DNA of 64,000 bases. Source: Selaginella moellendorffii (taxonomy: Eukaryota; Streptophyta; Lycopodiopsida; Selaginellales; Selaginellaceae). The notes under the pieces were generated by a model. That model worked only from the letters and a program-made list of their open reading frames with translations, was not told where the DNA came from and did no database searches. Position numbers and translations under genes: made by a program. The DNA is taken from assembly GCF_000143415.4 (NCBI RefSeq), contig NW_003314294.1:1552014-1616013 (forward strand), given 5' to 3'. The first letter of the stretch is position 1; each line of letters begins with the position of its first letter. Shown piece by piece: positions 38,640 through 50,740 of this stretch.

Positions 38640-41600
38640 TTTCGTGCCTCCCAAAGTGCTTGCACTTTTGTCGCTCTCCAAATGGACCAGCGCTTATGGC
38701 CCATCGCCTCCTAGACTGACATCCCGACTTCAGCCCTTATCACATCCCACCAGACTCATATGTTCCATTTGTGCCATCCATGACAACAAACGCACCTCCA
38801 AGCTGGACCAATGGCTGGACCTCTAGCTGGACCTCTAGCTGGACCTCTAGCTCCCTCAAACTAGTGGAGGATATCCCCGCTCCAAGCCTCGAACTCCAGA
38901 ATGTCTCCCAATTCTTGCATCGCCTTTAAGATCTATTGCCATACCTCTCTCACCATGTCATATTCCTATAGTGCATGTCACACTATCTCTAGTTCACCAC
39001 ACTCCTTGCATCATTGGCATTCTTCCTACTGGCAACCCCTTATTTGCCACCAACCAAGAGGTGGCCTTGACTTTCTCCTGTACCAGTAGTTTCTAGAACA
39101 TAAACGTGTTGTCCACCATTTGATTTGCTTTGACTCTTTGCTTGATCCATTTCTTCCAGAGCTTGGGGATCTCCCCTCGGGCCTCTTCCCTACTGGTCAA
39201 GAGACCATTCTGTGCTTCCTTGACTTCAAACAAGAAGAAGCTCCTCGCTCTTTGTTTCCATGCTATTGAGTCTCAATCCAGATCCTTGATGAATTGCTGT
39301 CGCCACCATCTGAGAATGCCAACCCCCTTTAGTGTGGCTATCGATTGAACCACCACCAATTGCTTCAGAGCCTGTCATACTACTTGAATCCTGCCCTTGA
39401 CTTTGTCATCCATCACCATCGGCATGACCTGTTCATTTCCTGCTGGCAGCAGGATGTTGCCTCTCATAACCCAAAAAGGACATATGACATTCTGTTCAAG
39501 AGACACAATGAACCACACCTCCACATTGCCATCCTCCCAAGCTAGTGTTGGGGTTGTAAAAACACTTGTCCAGGCCCCCAAGCTAACTTGTTCCCTGTCT
39601 GGCTCCACATCCCATTGCAAAGCCATAAAGTCTCCAGGTTTGAAACAACACCTAGGCTAAAGCTGCCCCTTCTTCACCTCACTCACCACTCTAATGATGA
39701 AAAGAAGATTGAGGTGGACTTTCCTCCATCATCTTGGGTTAAAGACCTGCATACACCTTGTAGTCTTCCTCCTATCCTTATCCAAAATGCCCACTAGTTG
39801 CTTGAGAGTTCAGAAGCCTTTCCAATGCAGCTTTCTCTAGATTGTGTAGTGGTCTTCCTTGCCCAATATCCTATCTTCCACTTTGAAGAGGTCATTGAAG
39901 AATAAGGGCTGGTTCAGCCAGTCTTCTGCTTGCCCCGGCATTTCCCTACTGATTGGAAACTCGCTCTACAACCTGAGAACCAACATGCCACCCTTGACTA
40001 CTTGCTTCGGCCCTTCAGCAAAAAGCCAATATGGATCCTCCTCCCATGGTCTTGCAGTGTTGTGCCTAGGCTGGATTGCCAATAGACTATGCCTAAACAT
40101 GAGTCTCCAAGGTTGGTTACCTGGTTGAAGGCCCATAAGGAGGATTTTGTACCATAGTGCCTTTGCCATGTTGCTCGGATCGATAACTTCAAGTCCTCCT
40201 AGGACTCGTAGACATGCTGTGGATTGCCACACGACCTTGGCCATGATCCTCCTTGTGACAAGTGTGCCCCGCCACACATACTTATGAACCATTGTGTACC
40301 TTTTTGAGAGTGCGTTCAAGAACAGGCCAGATTGAGAGGTGGTACCAAATGCTGGGCAAGATAATGCTCCTAGCTACAACCACTCTTGCTGGCAAATTGA
40401 GTTTTCGAGGAGCCCACTTCTGGATTGACAATTGTATCCTTCGGAGCAAGGTGTCATCCTGAAGTGCTGCACTAAACCAGGTACCAACCTGAATCCCCAA
40501 GTACCTGGTGTCCTCTCCTAATTTGAGTCACTAAAAGCCGATGTCTTGGCCCTAGGACTCGATGCTTGGCTTCCTCTAGTTGATGCCCATTGATTTGTTC
40601 CAATTGATTGTTGCGCTAGTTGCAAGGTTGAAAGTCTCTAGCGCCTTCTTAGCTACATCCAGGTTCCCCTTGGTTGTGAGTAGTAACAAGGCTATGTCTT
40701 CTAAAAATGCTCTATCTAGAAGTTCCTGAGTCACCCTTGCCATTCCCGGAAGTTGTTGTCTCACAACTGGCAGGGTGAGTCCTTTGATGCACCCACCTTC
40801 CACTAGAAACGTGCCCAGGGCCTTTGCCACAACCAGAAAGAGATAGGGTGCTAGCAGACACCTTTGGTGTATCAAGCATCCCAAATGAAAACTTGGTCCT
40901 ATCTCACTGTTGATTGTGACTCTACTTGCAGCTCCATGGTATAGTAACGAGATCCTAGCAACCATCTCTCTCAGGATGCCAATTGTATGCATACACTTCT
41001 CAAGGAACCTCCAATCCACCCAATCATAGGCCTTCTCGAAGTTCAGTAGCCATGCTGCAGTTTGTTGATTGGAGATCTCTGCCCATCTTTGAGCCAGCAA
41101 GTATATCCAGATATTTTTTGCAATTTGCCTCTCTAGAACGAAACCTGTTTGCTATTCCCAGATGATCAATGGTATAACAGCTTGGAGCTTGAGGGTTGTT
41201 GCTTTGGTGTAGACCTTGTAAGATGTGTTGAGCATGGTGATCGGCCTCCAATTCCTCAACTCCTGCAAGTCCCCCCTCTTTGGGATAAGCACAATCTAGC
41301 CCTCAAGAATCTCGTGAGGCAAGGCCCCATCATGTTGAGCATCCCACCATTCTTGCAGTAGCAACGGGCCTATAGTCTCCCAGTGCTCCTCAAAGAAAAC
41401 AAGCAAGAGGCCATCAATACCTAACTGTCTGTCATTGTTGAGCTTCTTGAGTGCTTCCTGAAGCTCCTCCAGTGTGAAGTCCATCCTCAATGAGTTATAC
41501 CACTCATGGGGGACATGTTGGGGAAGGGACACAAGAAACACTTCCACTGCCGCATTTTCCCTCTCTAGAGTCCATTGTTGGGCCATGTATAGCACTTGGT

Positions 41601-41990
41601 AGAACTCTTGTGTGAACTGTTGCATCCCTTGTTGATCCTCGACGACCCTCTTGTCACTGTGCTTCAATCCCAGGATGGGAGAAGAGTCAGTCACTAGCCT
41701 AATTCCCCTAAAGAAAGCCTTGTTAAGAAGGTGTTCATTTAGGGCCCATCCATCTTCCATGGCTCGGATGCCCTTGCTCCATGCTGTGTACTCCAAGTCA
41801 TGTAGCTCGGCTTCTTGTTCATCTAGTACTACTTGCCACTTATTCTCATTTTGTGTGTTTAGCAACATCCTATGCGCTACTACCACCTTCTGCCTAGCCA
41901 ATCTCATGTCCTTCATCACTGCTCCTTTGAGATCCCTTTGGCGTGCCTAGAGCTTCTGGGAGCAAGACAAGAGCATTGGGATCAGTCCCA
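38640..41990 (-). pseudogene. LINE (L1-type) ORF2 remnant
   Basis: In minus-strand order: N-terminal RT segment (41919-41296) with FTLEELQEALKKLNNDRQLGIDGL and LLLQEWWDAQHDG; the RT core (41100-40576) with WLLNFEKAYDWVDWRFLEKCM and a decayed FLEDIALLL in place of FADD; the post-RT region (40319-39966) with ALSKRYTMVHKYVWRG and GGLEVIDP; and a poorly kept C-terminus to about 38640. No endonuclease domain is found, so it is 5'-truncated, as usual for LINEs. Stops and frameshifts are frequent. Confidence 0.85.
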
Positions 41991-42130
41991 TCTTGTCCTA
42001 CGTGAGGGTGTCATGTATTAGCCAAATCGCCATTGAGTCTCACAATGTTGCTCTCATGATTGATCGTCGGACTGTTGTCCCTTTGTTCCTTTGAAGCTTG
42101 ATCACACAGTGGAGGGGGTTGTGATCTACC

Positions 42131-42545
42131 TTAACATCCTTAGGATGCCCATAGACATAGGGACAACCTTCCCCAATATCCCTTTTTCGATCCTCATTAA
42201 GTCCTTTTCTGTTTATGGCCGTGTTCACTAATACTGCCACTAGGTCAAGGCCTATAGGCCTGACCACTAAGTCCCATTGTCCTTTGGGACTTCCTCACTA
42301 AATAACCATATTCTTAGTCATTACACCAGAAGACTGCTCCTCTTCCTTTCCACAATCTAAGACTTTGGGACAACATTTCGGAGCACCGTGGCCCCATGTA
42401 AGCCTCATGGGTACTCTCCCTAACTTCCACCTTTGGGTGCTCTAGCCATGGGGCTAGAGTGAGGTTCTATTGAGCTATGTCTGGTATCCAAGTAGGTAGT
42501 GCCACCCATGCTTGGATTGGGAGCATCAACCATTCAATTCCCCAG
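42131..42545 (-). mobile_element. LARD LTR fragment
   Basis: Matches positions within the LARD LTRs (for example 25466-25880): ATCCTTAGGATGCCCA, GACAACATTTCGGA, GGTATCCAAGTAGGTAGTGC and GGGAGCATC. Both LTR ends are missing. It joins directly to gypsy coding sequence at 42546. Confidence 0.8.
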
Positions 42546-43790
42546 GGCGATTTGTGAACTTCTATTGGAGTTTCATTCATGACTTCTTCAAAATTGTGCT
42601 TCCTCTAATGCAACTTACCACAAAAGCTACTTCTTTTATATAGTCTGTTGCTACTCAGAATTCCTTCAATCTTCTGAAAGTTGTGTTCACTTCAACTCTA
42701 ATTCTCATTCATCCGAACAACACAAAGCCTTATATGTGGAAGCAAATGCTTTGGATTTTGCACTAGGTGTTGTTTGTCGCAAGAAGGATTTGATAGCAAG
42801 CCTCATCCGATTGCTTTTCATTCTCAAAAGTACACAGTTGCAAAGATCAATTATGACATATTCAATAAGGAGATTCTTGCAATTGTTGACTCTTTCAAGG
42901 CTTGGCATCATTTCCTTGAAGGTTCTCTTCATGTGACCATTGTTTACAGTGATCATAAGAACTTTCAATATTGCTCTTCAACACACATCCTCAATATGCA
43001 TTAGGTTCATTGGGCACAATCACTTTCCCATTTCCAGCTTGTGATTACACATCATCCAGGAAAAGCCAATGGTAAGGTTGATGCTCTCACTTGATGCTGT
43101 TATCTTACTCCATCTCTAAAGGAACCTGCTTTTAACATGCAGCAATAAATCCTTTTTGATTCTTCTCACTTTTAAATCAATTCCATTGCTCAATTCTCTG
43201 ATCCTCTTGATCCTTTTCTCAAATCCCAAATCTAAGTGGCTCATGCAATTGATCTGTTTGTTCATGATGCTTGCTAATCCATTTTTTCTAGTCTTCCTCC
43301 AGCTCAGCATGTTGATTTCCGGTTCCTTCAGTTTTGGGATGGCCTTCTGCATCAACATGCTCAAATCTATGTTCCAGATGATGAGGCGCAGTTGTGTGTT
43401 ATTCAAGCTTGTCACAACACACTAGCAACTGGGCACTTTGGCTTTCATAAAACATTAGAGTTGGTCTAACAGATGTTTTGGTGGCCCCATATGCGTAAGT
43501 ATGTGGAGCATTTTGTTTGTACTTGCGACATGTGTCAGGGGACTAAGATGCCTTGCCATGCTCCTTATGGTCTCTTTCATCCTCTTCTAGTTGCTCCGAG
43601 GCCTTGGAAATCTATTTCCATGGATTTCCTTACCAATCTTCCACCTTCTTGAGGTTTTGATACAATGCTTGTGGTGGTTGATCGTTTTTCAAAGATGGCC
43701 CATTTCTTGCCATGTACAAAATTCATTGATGGGGAGCAATTGGTTGAGCTTATCTACAAGGAGATTTTCTAGCTTTATGGGTTAGATGGG
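42546..43790 (+). pseudogene. Ty3/gypsy RNase H and integrase remnant
   Basis: FVNFYWSFIHDFFKI (RT connection) is followed by RNase H: KPHPIAFHSQKYT, NYDIFNKEILAIVDSFKAWHHFLEG and VYSDHKNFQY, then HHPGKANGKVDAL. The integrase follows with a decayed zinc finger (TCDMCQGTK) and MDFLTNLP ... MLVVVDRFSKMAHFLPC. It has several stops. The family differs from the chromovirus at 18.7 kb. Confidence 0.8.
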
Positions 43791-43974
43791 CATGCATTGA
43801 TGGTAGGCTGGAATACAAGAGAATGGGGGATAGGGCTTGAGTGCTAACTTTGCCCCCTAACTACTCTTACATGGTGGCAACTGCCACTTCTTCCTGACCT
43901 TGAGACTTAGGATGATTCTTCTAAATGCAAATGTGAACCTATGGTGCTTCACTCTCCCACGACTCCACGACTGG

Positions 43975-44079
43975 CTCCAGGAGCACCAAAGAAGCCTGAT
44001 GCCATGGAACACCGGGACAAAGATCTGTCCCGGTGCTCCTAGTGTTTCATGGCATCAGGCTTCTTTGGTGCTCCTGGAG
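43975..44079. repeat. 105-bp near-perfect palindrome
   Basis: The left arm starts CTCCAGGAGCACCAAAGAAG and includes GCCTGATGCCATGGAACACCGGGACA in two overlapping runs. The right arm is its reverse complement apart from a short insertion (CTCCTAG) and one or two changes, around a 6-bp loop AAGATC. As RNA it would form a stable hairpin of about 45 bp. Confidence 0.85.
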
Positions 44080-44082
44080 TTC

Positions 44083-45010
44083 CTAGGCAGTCAGCTTTGA
44101 GTTTGTCGAGCTTGTTGTGGAATGCGTCTTCTTCTTTGTCATGCTTGCTTTCTGCATCATCTTCCATCGAAGTGACTGGCTGCTTCGCCTTGAGGATGTG
44201 CAGCTCGCTTCACAGCTCAGCATTCTCCTTGGAGAGCTCTCCATTAATGCACTGTGTCTCAACACACATGCTTCCCTGGAATGCACTGCTGCCTCACACA
44301 CTCTTCTTTAGCTGGAGGATGTTGCTCTAGATCTTGTTGAGCTTGGCGTCAAGAGGTTGGAAAACAATTGTGTTGATCATCGCCTGGACACTGTCGCATG
44401 AAGATGCTCATCTGGTCATCGTGGAATTGTCTTGCAAAGTCAGCTGGGATGGGCATTTTCGGCATTGGCTGGAGGTGCTGGACTTCATCAAGGAACTGGA
44501 GAAATGCAGTGCTTAGCAGACGGTGTGGGAGCTCTGGTTCGCGTCATCGCTCCTGCTCTGGTTCCCTGCGCCTTTCCTGCTCTGGGCGCTCCCTGCTGTG
44601 GTGCTCGCGATGGTGTGGCATCGTCTCATTGTCAGCTGGTGCGGATGACTTCTCACTTGGTGCTGTTGCTGCTAAGTGCTGCACTGCATGCTGATGTGTG
44701 CTTGCAAGAACTGGTGTTGCTTCTTGCACTAGGTTGGCTGGCTCCAAGTGAGCTCTTGGCGTTGTCATTGAGGTGGTTGGAGCAGTTACAGGCTTAAGAT
44801 CATGGTCCTGATCTTCAGCCTGAGCCTGAGTGTGAGTTTGAGTCTCCTTCGACTCTGATCCTTGAGTCGCTGGTGTCTTTGTGTCACGTGTTGCTCTTCA
44901 TTGGGTTGACTTTGATGGAGATGCCTACTTCTTTGTTTTCGGTGTCAATGGAACTTTTTTTGTTGGAGTTGCAGATGCAGCCTTGCACTTCTTCGACATT
45001 TGTCAAGCTC
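44083..45010 (-). pseudogene. Degenerate Gln/Glu/Thr-rich open frame
   Basis: The minus strand has discontinuous frames with low-complexity QTHTQAQAEDQDHD, a charged ERPEQERRREPEQER run, and MPIPADFARQFHDDQMS. It might be the disordered N-terminal part of a retrotransposon gag, but no capsid or zinc finger motif confirms it. Confidence 0.3.
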
Positions 45011-45045
45011 ACTTGTTCTTGTCCAATCTGGATTGCAAGGAATAA

Positions 45046-45061
45046 CCCTAAACCCTAAACC
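45046..45061. repeat. Short CCCTAAA telomere-like tract
   Basis: AACCCTAAACCCTAAACC, two and a half heptamers. Confidence 0.8.
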
Positions 45062-45599
45062 TTTTCTCTCGCGCCGATGGGGCTCTCATCAACGTAAAAC
45101 TCCTTGGTGAGCATGCGTGCTGGATCCTTCCGCACTGCCATATCCTGATACCAGAGAGCTTCATCCTGATCTCGGCACATCACTAGGGTAAAGCCGACTC
45201 TTTCTTGAATTTTGCATTGTAGTGTTGTTTTTGATGGCATTTCTTTGCGATTTCTTGCAGTGTTGATTGCTTGGGTTGTTTTTCGTGAGTCTTCCGATTC
45301 TTGGAATTTTTTATGTTGTTGTTTTATTGAACATGTTGATTCTTGAACTCTTGAGTTTTTGGAGTTTATTTTTTTTCTGTTTCTTCAATTCTTTGGTCTT
45401 CAGATTTTTGAACTTGAGAGTTGTTATGTTGATTTCCTTGGTTCATCTTGAGTTTGCTGTTGATTAAGTTGGTGTTGGGCTCTTTGTATTTCTTGAGTTT
45501 GTTGAGGTTGATGGTATGAAGGTGTTCACTGTCAAGTGTTGTAATAGTTGCTGTTTCTGGGGCCTTGAATTCTTGGATGAAGAATAGTCTTTCCCATCT

Positions 45600-46445
45600 T
45601 GACTTCACTTTAGAGCCAATTTTTTCAATGTTTCCTCAAAACCAAAGTACTTGGTCATTGATCTTGAATTCTTCACTTTTCTTCAGTCTTGTCTCTCTAT
45701 TGTGATTGACTTTTCTTTGAGCTTGAATGGCTTTAAGTGTCCAAATTGTTTGTAATCTTCATTCGTCAAGTTGTTCTAGCATGGCTAGTCTTCTCTTGAT
45801 CGATTCTTCTTAGTTGATTTTATTCGTAGTGATGGAATGATGTATTCAAGTGGCGTCAAAGCTTCAAGGCCATAGGCGAGCTTAAATGGTGTCAAATTTG
45901 TTGAAACCTTGTGTCTTTTTTATTTGTATTCATGATTTTTGTGAGGATGTTTTTGAGTGTCTTGTTTGTAGACTCTACTTGACCATTGACTTGAGGGTAG
46001 TACGCTGTTAAAGCTTTGTGCTTGATTGTGAGTTCTTGTCAGAATCTTGATAGTTTCATTGATGAAATGTGTTCCTCAATCCATGACGAGTTCTTGAGGT
46101 AGTTTGTATTTTGTGATGATGTTTTCATAAATGAACTTTATTGTGTTCTTTACTGTCACAGTCTTCATAAGTTGAGCTTTGGCCCATTTTATCATGTATT
46201 CTATTACGATCAAAATGTACTTGTTTCACTTGAAGCTTGTTGTGAATTGTCTGATAAAGTCAAGTCCCCATCGTTGAAAAGGTTCAAGTGGAGCTGTTGG
46301 ATGAAGTTCTTGAGTTTGCTTCTTTGGTGCATACTTGGTTTGTTGACAAATATTGCATTCTTGACAGAATTTGATTGAGTTGTATCAAATTGTTGGCCAC
46401 CAAAATCTTGTTTGTAAAATTTTTCAAGTTGTGATTTCTTCAATG
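45600..46445 (-). pseudogene. Ty3/gypsy integrase remnant
   Basis: The minus strand reads CQECNICQQTKY (zinc finger), PLEPFQRWGLDFI (first Asp), NKYILIVIEYMIKWAKA, then LPQELVMD.GTHFINETI (second Asp) and finally LTPFKLAYGLEALTPLEYIIPS. Frames and stops are broken. It belongs to a plant gypsy lineage without a visible chromodomain. Confidence 0.75.
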
Positions 46446-47541
46446 AAATGTCCTGAGAATTCCATCACAAGAGCCCCCATTTTTCTTGGTTGCTTCTCTA
46501 GCTATATTACCCTTCCATATTGATCACATAAAATCCATTACAAGATCCCAAAGTTGTTAAATTAAGTGGTGATATATTTATAAGTTAAAAGCTTTGATAC
46601 CAAATTATAAACTACCCACACCTTTGATCATTTGAACATTTATCCTAACATTATAGATACCATTGACATGCTAGTCTCTTACACTAAAGTTATATTCATT
46701 TCACTATTTCAATGCTCACTATCACTAAAAAATAAGTCATCCATTCCATATGTGGCCATCCTTTAACCACTCCTTACCATTATGAGGGAAATTTTTTTGT
46801 AGCTCATAGATCTAAGTGGTTGGAATTTGCTGAAGATGAAGAAGACTTGGCTTGAGAAGGTGTTGTTTTGCACTTAAGCTGCCTCTAAATGCTAGAAAGT
46901 TACTTTGTACCTTAGGGTTTTGAGGTATGGTAACAAGGCACCAATTTGCCACACGCCTAATCCATACCGACATCAAATACCCTAAATATTGCAAATGCCC
47001 AGTCAAGGTAATTGAATTGATAGGAGTAATAATTTTGTAAACTTCTCCAAAGCACAGAAAGAAGAGTCTTTGGCCAAAATCAATCGCCTAGAACCCTTTG
47101 CCTCATCTGTAAATTGCTCAAAGTTGCCCAAAATGCCAATGACAAAGAAAAGCAAGTTTGAAAATGGAAAGAAATGTAGGCTAAGTGGTAAATTTGCTTT
47201 AGTGCAGTTCCCTCAACATTCCAAAACACACCCTAAAGCACATATATAGGAAAAATTGCTTCTTTCCTAAGAAACCCACATTAAAGTTTAGCCCAAAAAA
47301 GAAAAATAAGTACCTTAGTTTTGATGCTTCACCATTTTAATTGTATGTAGGCTCGTTAGAAAAAACTTAGCCCCATCTACCACAAAATTCCAAGAATTTG
47401 TGATGAAAACACCTCAATATTCTGCAAAATCCAATAAAAGATAGCCTAAAACACCAATATTGTGGAAAAACATCTGCATGTTACCAATCTAAATTAATAC
47501 TAGGGAGTTGTTAGTATTTTTAGAAATCCTAGGACAAAAAA
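46446..47541. other. No recognisable gene
   Basis: AT-rich, with no domain. A short 64-codon minus frame at 46812 is unremarkable. Confidence 0.45.
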
Positions 47542-48319
47542 TGTAGCGCATGTGATATGGGATGAGATTTGGATATATTGTCACTATGGATCCTTGGAAC
47601 CTTGGGAGATATATGGGGATAAAATAGCCATTAAGGGCTCTCTCATCAAACAATTGCCCCTTTTCCAGTTGGCTTAAGGGGAGAAAAATAAAGTGCGCTA
47701 TATGTGGTATCGGAGCAAATGGCATGGGTTCAATTCCCATTGATTAGTGGCTACTTAAAAATATAATATACCCTTGAGCAAGGTATATTCCTACCCCTAA
47801 AAAAAAATATTAAAATCGTATATATTGGGCATCCATGCGTATGTCCTTCCTTTTGTGTGGAGTATCCACGGACGAAGGTATCCACCGTGGGATTATGGTA
47901 CGGGTGGATGACTAATTACCTCACATGGAATAGTTAGTTTACACAATCCTTTTGTGTGGAGTATCCACGGACGAAGGTATCCACCGTGGGATTATGGTAC
48001 GGGTGGATGACTAATTGCCTCACATGGAATAGCTAGTTTACACAATGGAAGGATTGGTAGATTCAATGCAAAAATGGAGGTGCTGGTTCCTCTTGGCTCA
48101 GTAGGGGTTGTTAGTCAATAGTCAATGAGGACATTGACATCTCTCAAAGGGGGTGAGTGTAGCGCATGTGATCATAGGATGAGATTTAGATATATTGTCA
48201 TTATAAATCCTTGGAACTTTGGGGGATATATAGGGATAAAATAGCCACTAAAGACTCTCTCATCAAGCAATTGCCCCTTTTCCAGTTGGCTTAAGGGGAG
48301 AGAGATAAAGTGTGCTACA
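47542..48319 (+). mobile_element. Complete TRIM retrotransposon, TSD AAAAA
   Basis: Two 161-162 bp LTRs (47542-47702 and 48158-48319) start TGTAGCGCATGTGAT and end GTG(C/T)GCTA(T/C)A. After the first LTR comes TGTGGTATCGGAGC, a Met-tRNA primer site; before the second comes the purine tract AAAGGGGGTGAG. AAAAA flanks both sides, though in an A-rich context. The 455-bp interior does not code for a protein and holds a 99-bp tandem duplication. Confidence 0.85.
47849..48046 (+). repeat. 99-bp tandem duplication inside the TRIM
   Basis: Two almost identical 99-bp units start CCTTTTGTGTGGAGTATCCA and include the inverted pair GTATCCACGG...AAGGTATCCACCGTGGG. The second unit has two or three changes. 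Confidence 0.85.
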
Positions 48320-49930
48320 AAAAACACCTCTGAAAATAAACAGCATTCAGAACAAAGCTTAAAGAAGCACGAATTCTTGTTGCAAAGATGCTCCTATTTA
48401 ACTAAAGAAGAAAATCCTTTTGCATGCCATGAATTCTCTCAAGTCTAGCACCAAAAATCACCTCTATTTGTAGATCTAAGCTAGATTTATAAACCCAAAT
48501 GCACCATTTTGAGAGATTAAACCAAGAATCTAGGCAAGAAAGGAGAAACCCCAAACTATTCACAGCTAAAAAACATTGTATTTCCTCAAATACTACACAG
48601 TTTGATGAGTGTCATACCTTGCCAGAAAGAAGAGTTCTAGTCTCCAATGCATATAAGATCAAGCAAATTCATTGCAAGACAAACAAGAAATCACTCCTCA
48701 AAGTCCGCAGCCAAAAGGAAAAGAGATAAATAATGCTGTAGAAACTGATGCACGTCACACCAGGGGGAATGAAGGACACTCCCCTGACACTCACTCAAAC
48801 ACAAGAAAATGATCCAATGCTCTCCAAACTTCCCCTTCTTTTGCCTTTGTGGGGCAAAGGTTTTATACAAGGAGCATAAAGAATATTTTAGAAATTGAAA
48901 TATTCTCTCTCCCTCTCACACTTTCTAAATGGCCATGCCCTAATACCATAGGATAATTATAGAGCAAAACTTAAACTCTTAGACACATATGCATACAACC
49001 AAGAAGTGAAGGAACTGGAGCACAGAATAACTCCTGAGCATATAACCAAGGAGTAACATGATTAGAATAATAGCGAAGGTGTCTTAGCGAATATGATAAA
49101 TTATTATTTAGTGAGTATTAAGGGATAAAGCTCAATTTCATAGAGGTTCCCAACACTAATAAGTGTAAACTAAGGAATGAGTTTTTCTAATTGGATCAAA
49201 TATGCTTGCCTAATAGCACTTAGAAATTCCATCCTTATGCTCTTTTAACCAAGTGCACATGTAAAGATTAGTTTTTCAACTAACTTGGGCAAAAATTGAT
49301 AAAAGGTTTAGCAATATTAATCTTCTACCATTGTGCAATAAAAGAAGAATATCTAAAAGAACTTGCTGACAAGTAACTTTCGATACCTATAAGCACATAT
49401 GCGACACTGTACTAGGCATTTTGACTTCCTTTTTGGGTCATTGCATTAAGAAACATAAAATTACCACCTTCGTCCTTGGAGTGTTTTCTTATTTCACAAT
49501 AAAGACTTTATTTTGCTAAGTCTAAGAAGTATTCACCAGCTAAACACAAATGCCTAGTGGTAGAGACCTTCAAAGTAAAAGTAAATCCATATAAATAGGT
49601 CATTGGGCCGAGACTCATCCAAATCCACCTTTTTTCCTAAGATTTTATTTTTCCACTAATTTATGATAAAATGGAAAAATCCAGTAATTTATAGTTAGGT
49701 GAAATAAAAATTGTTAATTTAAAAAATTAGACAAAAGTTCAAACTTTAATTCTTTTTTCAAAAATGTGGTAGTGGAACTAGAGAGTGGGCTTAGAATAGG
49801 AATTCATTTTCTCAAAATAGTTTAATATTCTACAATTTTAAGAGACTCTAAATTTGAAACAACCTATATGATTGCTAAGTTTTATTCTCCACCAGCTATT
49901 ATTTGGAGCTGAAGCTTCATAAATGACAAA
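48320..49930. other. AT-rich stretch without recognisable gene
   Basis: No domain or RNA gene was recognised. The 76-codon frame at 48499 is unremarkable. It forms the 3' flank of the lectin-like gene. Confidence 0.45.
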
Positions 49931-49942
49931 GTCACAAATATC

Positions 49943-50740
49943 TTAAAGAAGAAGATATGTAAGAGAAATGCATTTCTTGCAATATTTGTTTATAGACCAT
50001 AAAACTTTCTTTGTGTCAGTATATATAACAAGATTTCCATCAATTTGTAAAATAAGTACACAATTGCCTTCATAAAAGAAAATTTTTTCAGATTGCCATA
50101 AAAGATTTTTACATGAAAAAACTACAAGTTGACAATTTGATTTCAAATATAATATATTTCTACCATTAGATGATTTTAAGAAGTTTCCTTTATATAAATA
50201 AAATTCTCGAAAACCAGCATTTAAAGTGGTTAAACTTGTATCACAATCTTGCCTAGAATGAATATCTTTATGAAGAAATGGAAATGCCTTTGTATTTTGT
50301 AATTGAGGAGTCCACAAAAATTGAAGACTGTACTCAATTATATATTTTGTTAATGTTATTTTACATTTATCTGCTCGCTGTGACAATAATAGTGATTTAT
50401 ATTCATTTATTGTATATTTTATTCCAGATTTTATTCTTGATCCAATCACTTGTTTATTTGTTGATTTGCCAGATTTACAATTATCTCCTAAACATTCAAT
50501 CCTTACAAAAACAGCACCTTTACTAGTATCAACCAATCTTGCATCTTTATAATTTGCTGGATAATTACCATAATTAGTTAAATTACTTGTTAAATTTAAA
50601 AAACCTTGATCAATTATGAATTGAATATCTTGTTCACTAAGAACTTCTTTTTCCCCCCAGTCTATATTTACTCCATATACAACATTTATAAAAGCAAACA
50701 CTAGTACACATATTTTTAAGACCATTAAATAGATTAGCAA
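49943..50740 (-). CDS. Secreted protein with bulb-type (GNA-like) lectin domain
   Basis: Single-exon frame of 265 residues, ATG 50740. Residues 1-23 are a strong signal peptide (MLIYLMVLKICVLVFAFINV). Residues about 24-175 form an extracellular-looking region with paired Cys (ECLGDNC) and NLTSNLTNY glycosylation sites; I do not recognise it. Residues about 180-250 form a B_lectin repeat: FLKSSNGRNILYLKSNCQLVVF, then CVLILQIDGNLVIYTDTKKVLWS. The second carbohydrate site QxDxNxVxY is intact (QIDGNLVIY), while the first is altered (KSNCQLVVF). Bulb lectins bind mannose and often act in defence. The flanks are very AT-rich. It seems intact and is the best host-gene candidate in the right half. 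Confidence 0.7.
   Translation of the reverse strand: MLIYLMVLKICVLVFAFINVVYGVNIDWGEKEVLSEQDIQFIIDQGFLNLTSNLTNYGNYPANYKDARLVDTSKGAVFVRIECLGDNCKSGKSTNKQVIGSRIKSGIKYTINEYKSLLLSQRADKCKITLTKYIIEYSLQFLWTPQLQNTKAFPFLHKDIHSRQDCDTSLTTLNAGFREFYLYKGNFLKSSNGRNILYLKSNCQLVVFSCKNLLWQSEKIFFYEGNCVLILQIDGNLVIYTDTKKVLWSINKYCKKCISLTYLLL

Noticed and set aside
44398-44797. Plus-strand Ser/Leu/Cys-rich frames at 44.4-44.8 kb
   Set aside because: They are antisense to the charged, Glu/Gln-rich minus-strand frame and have no family resemblance.
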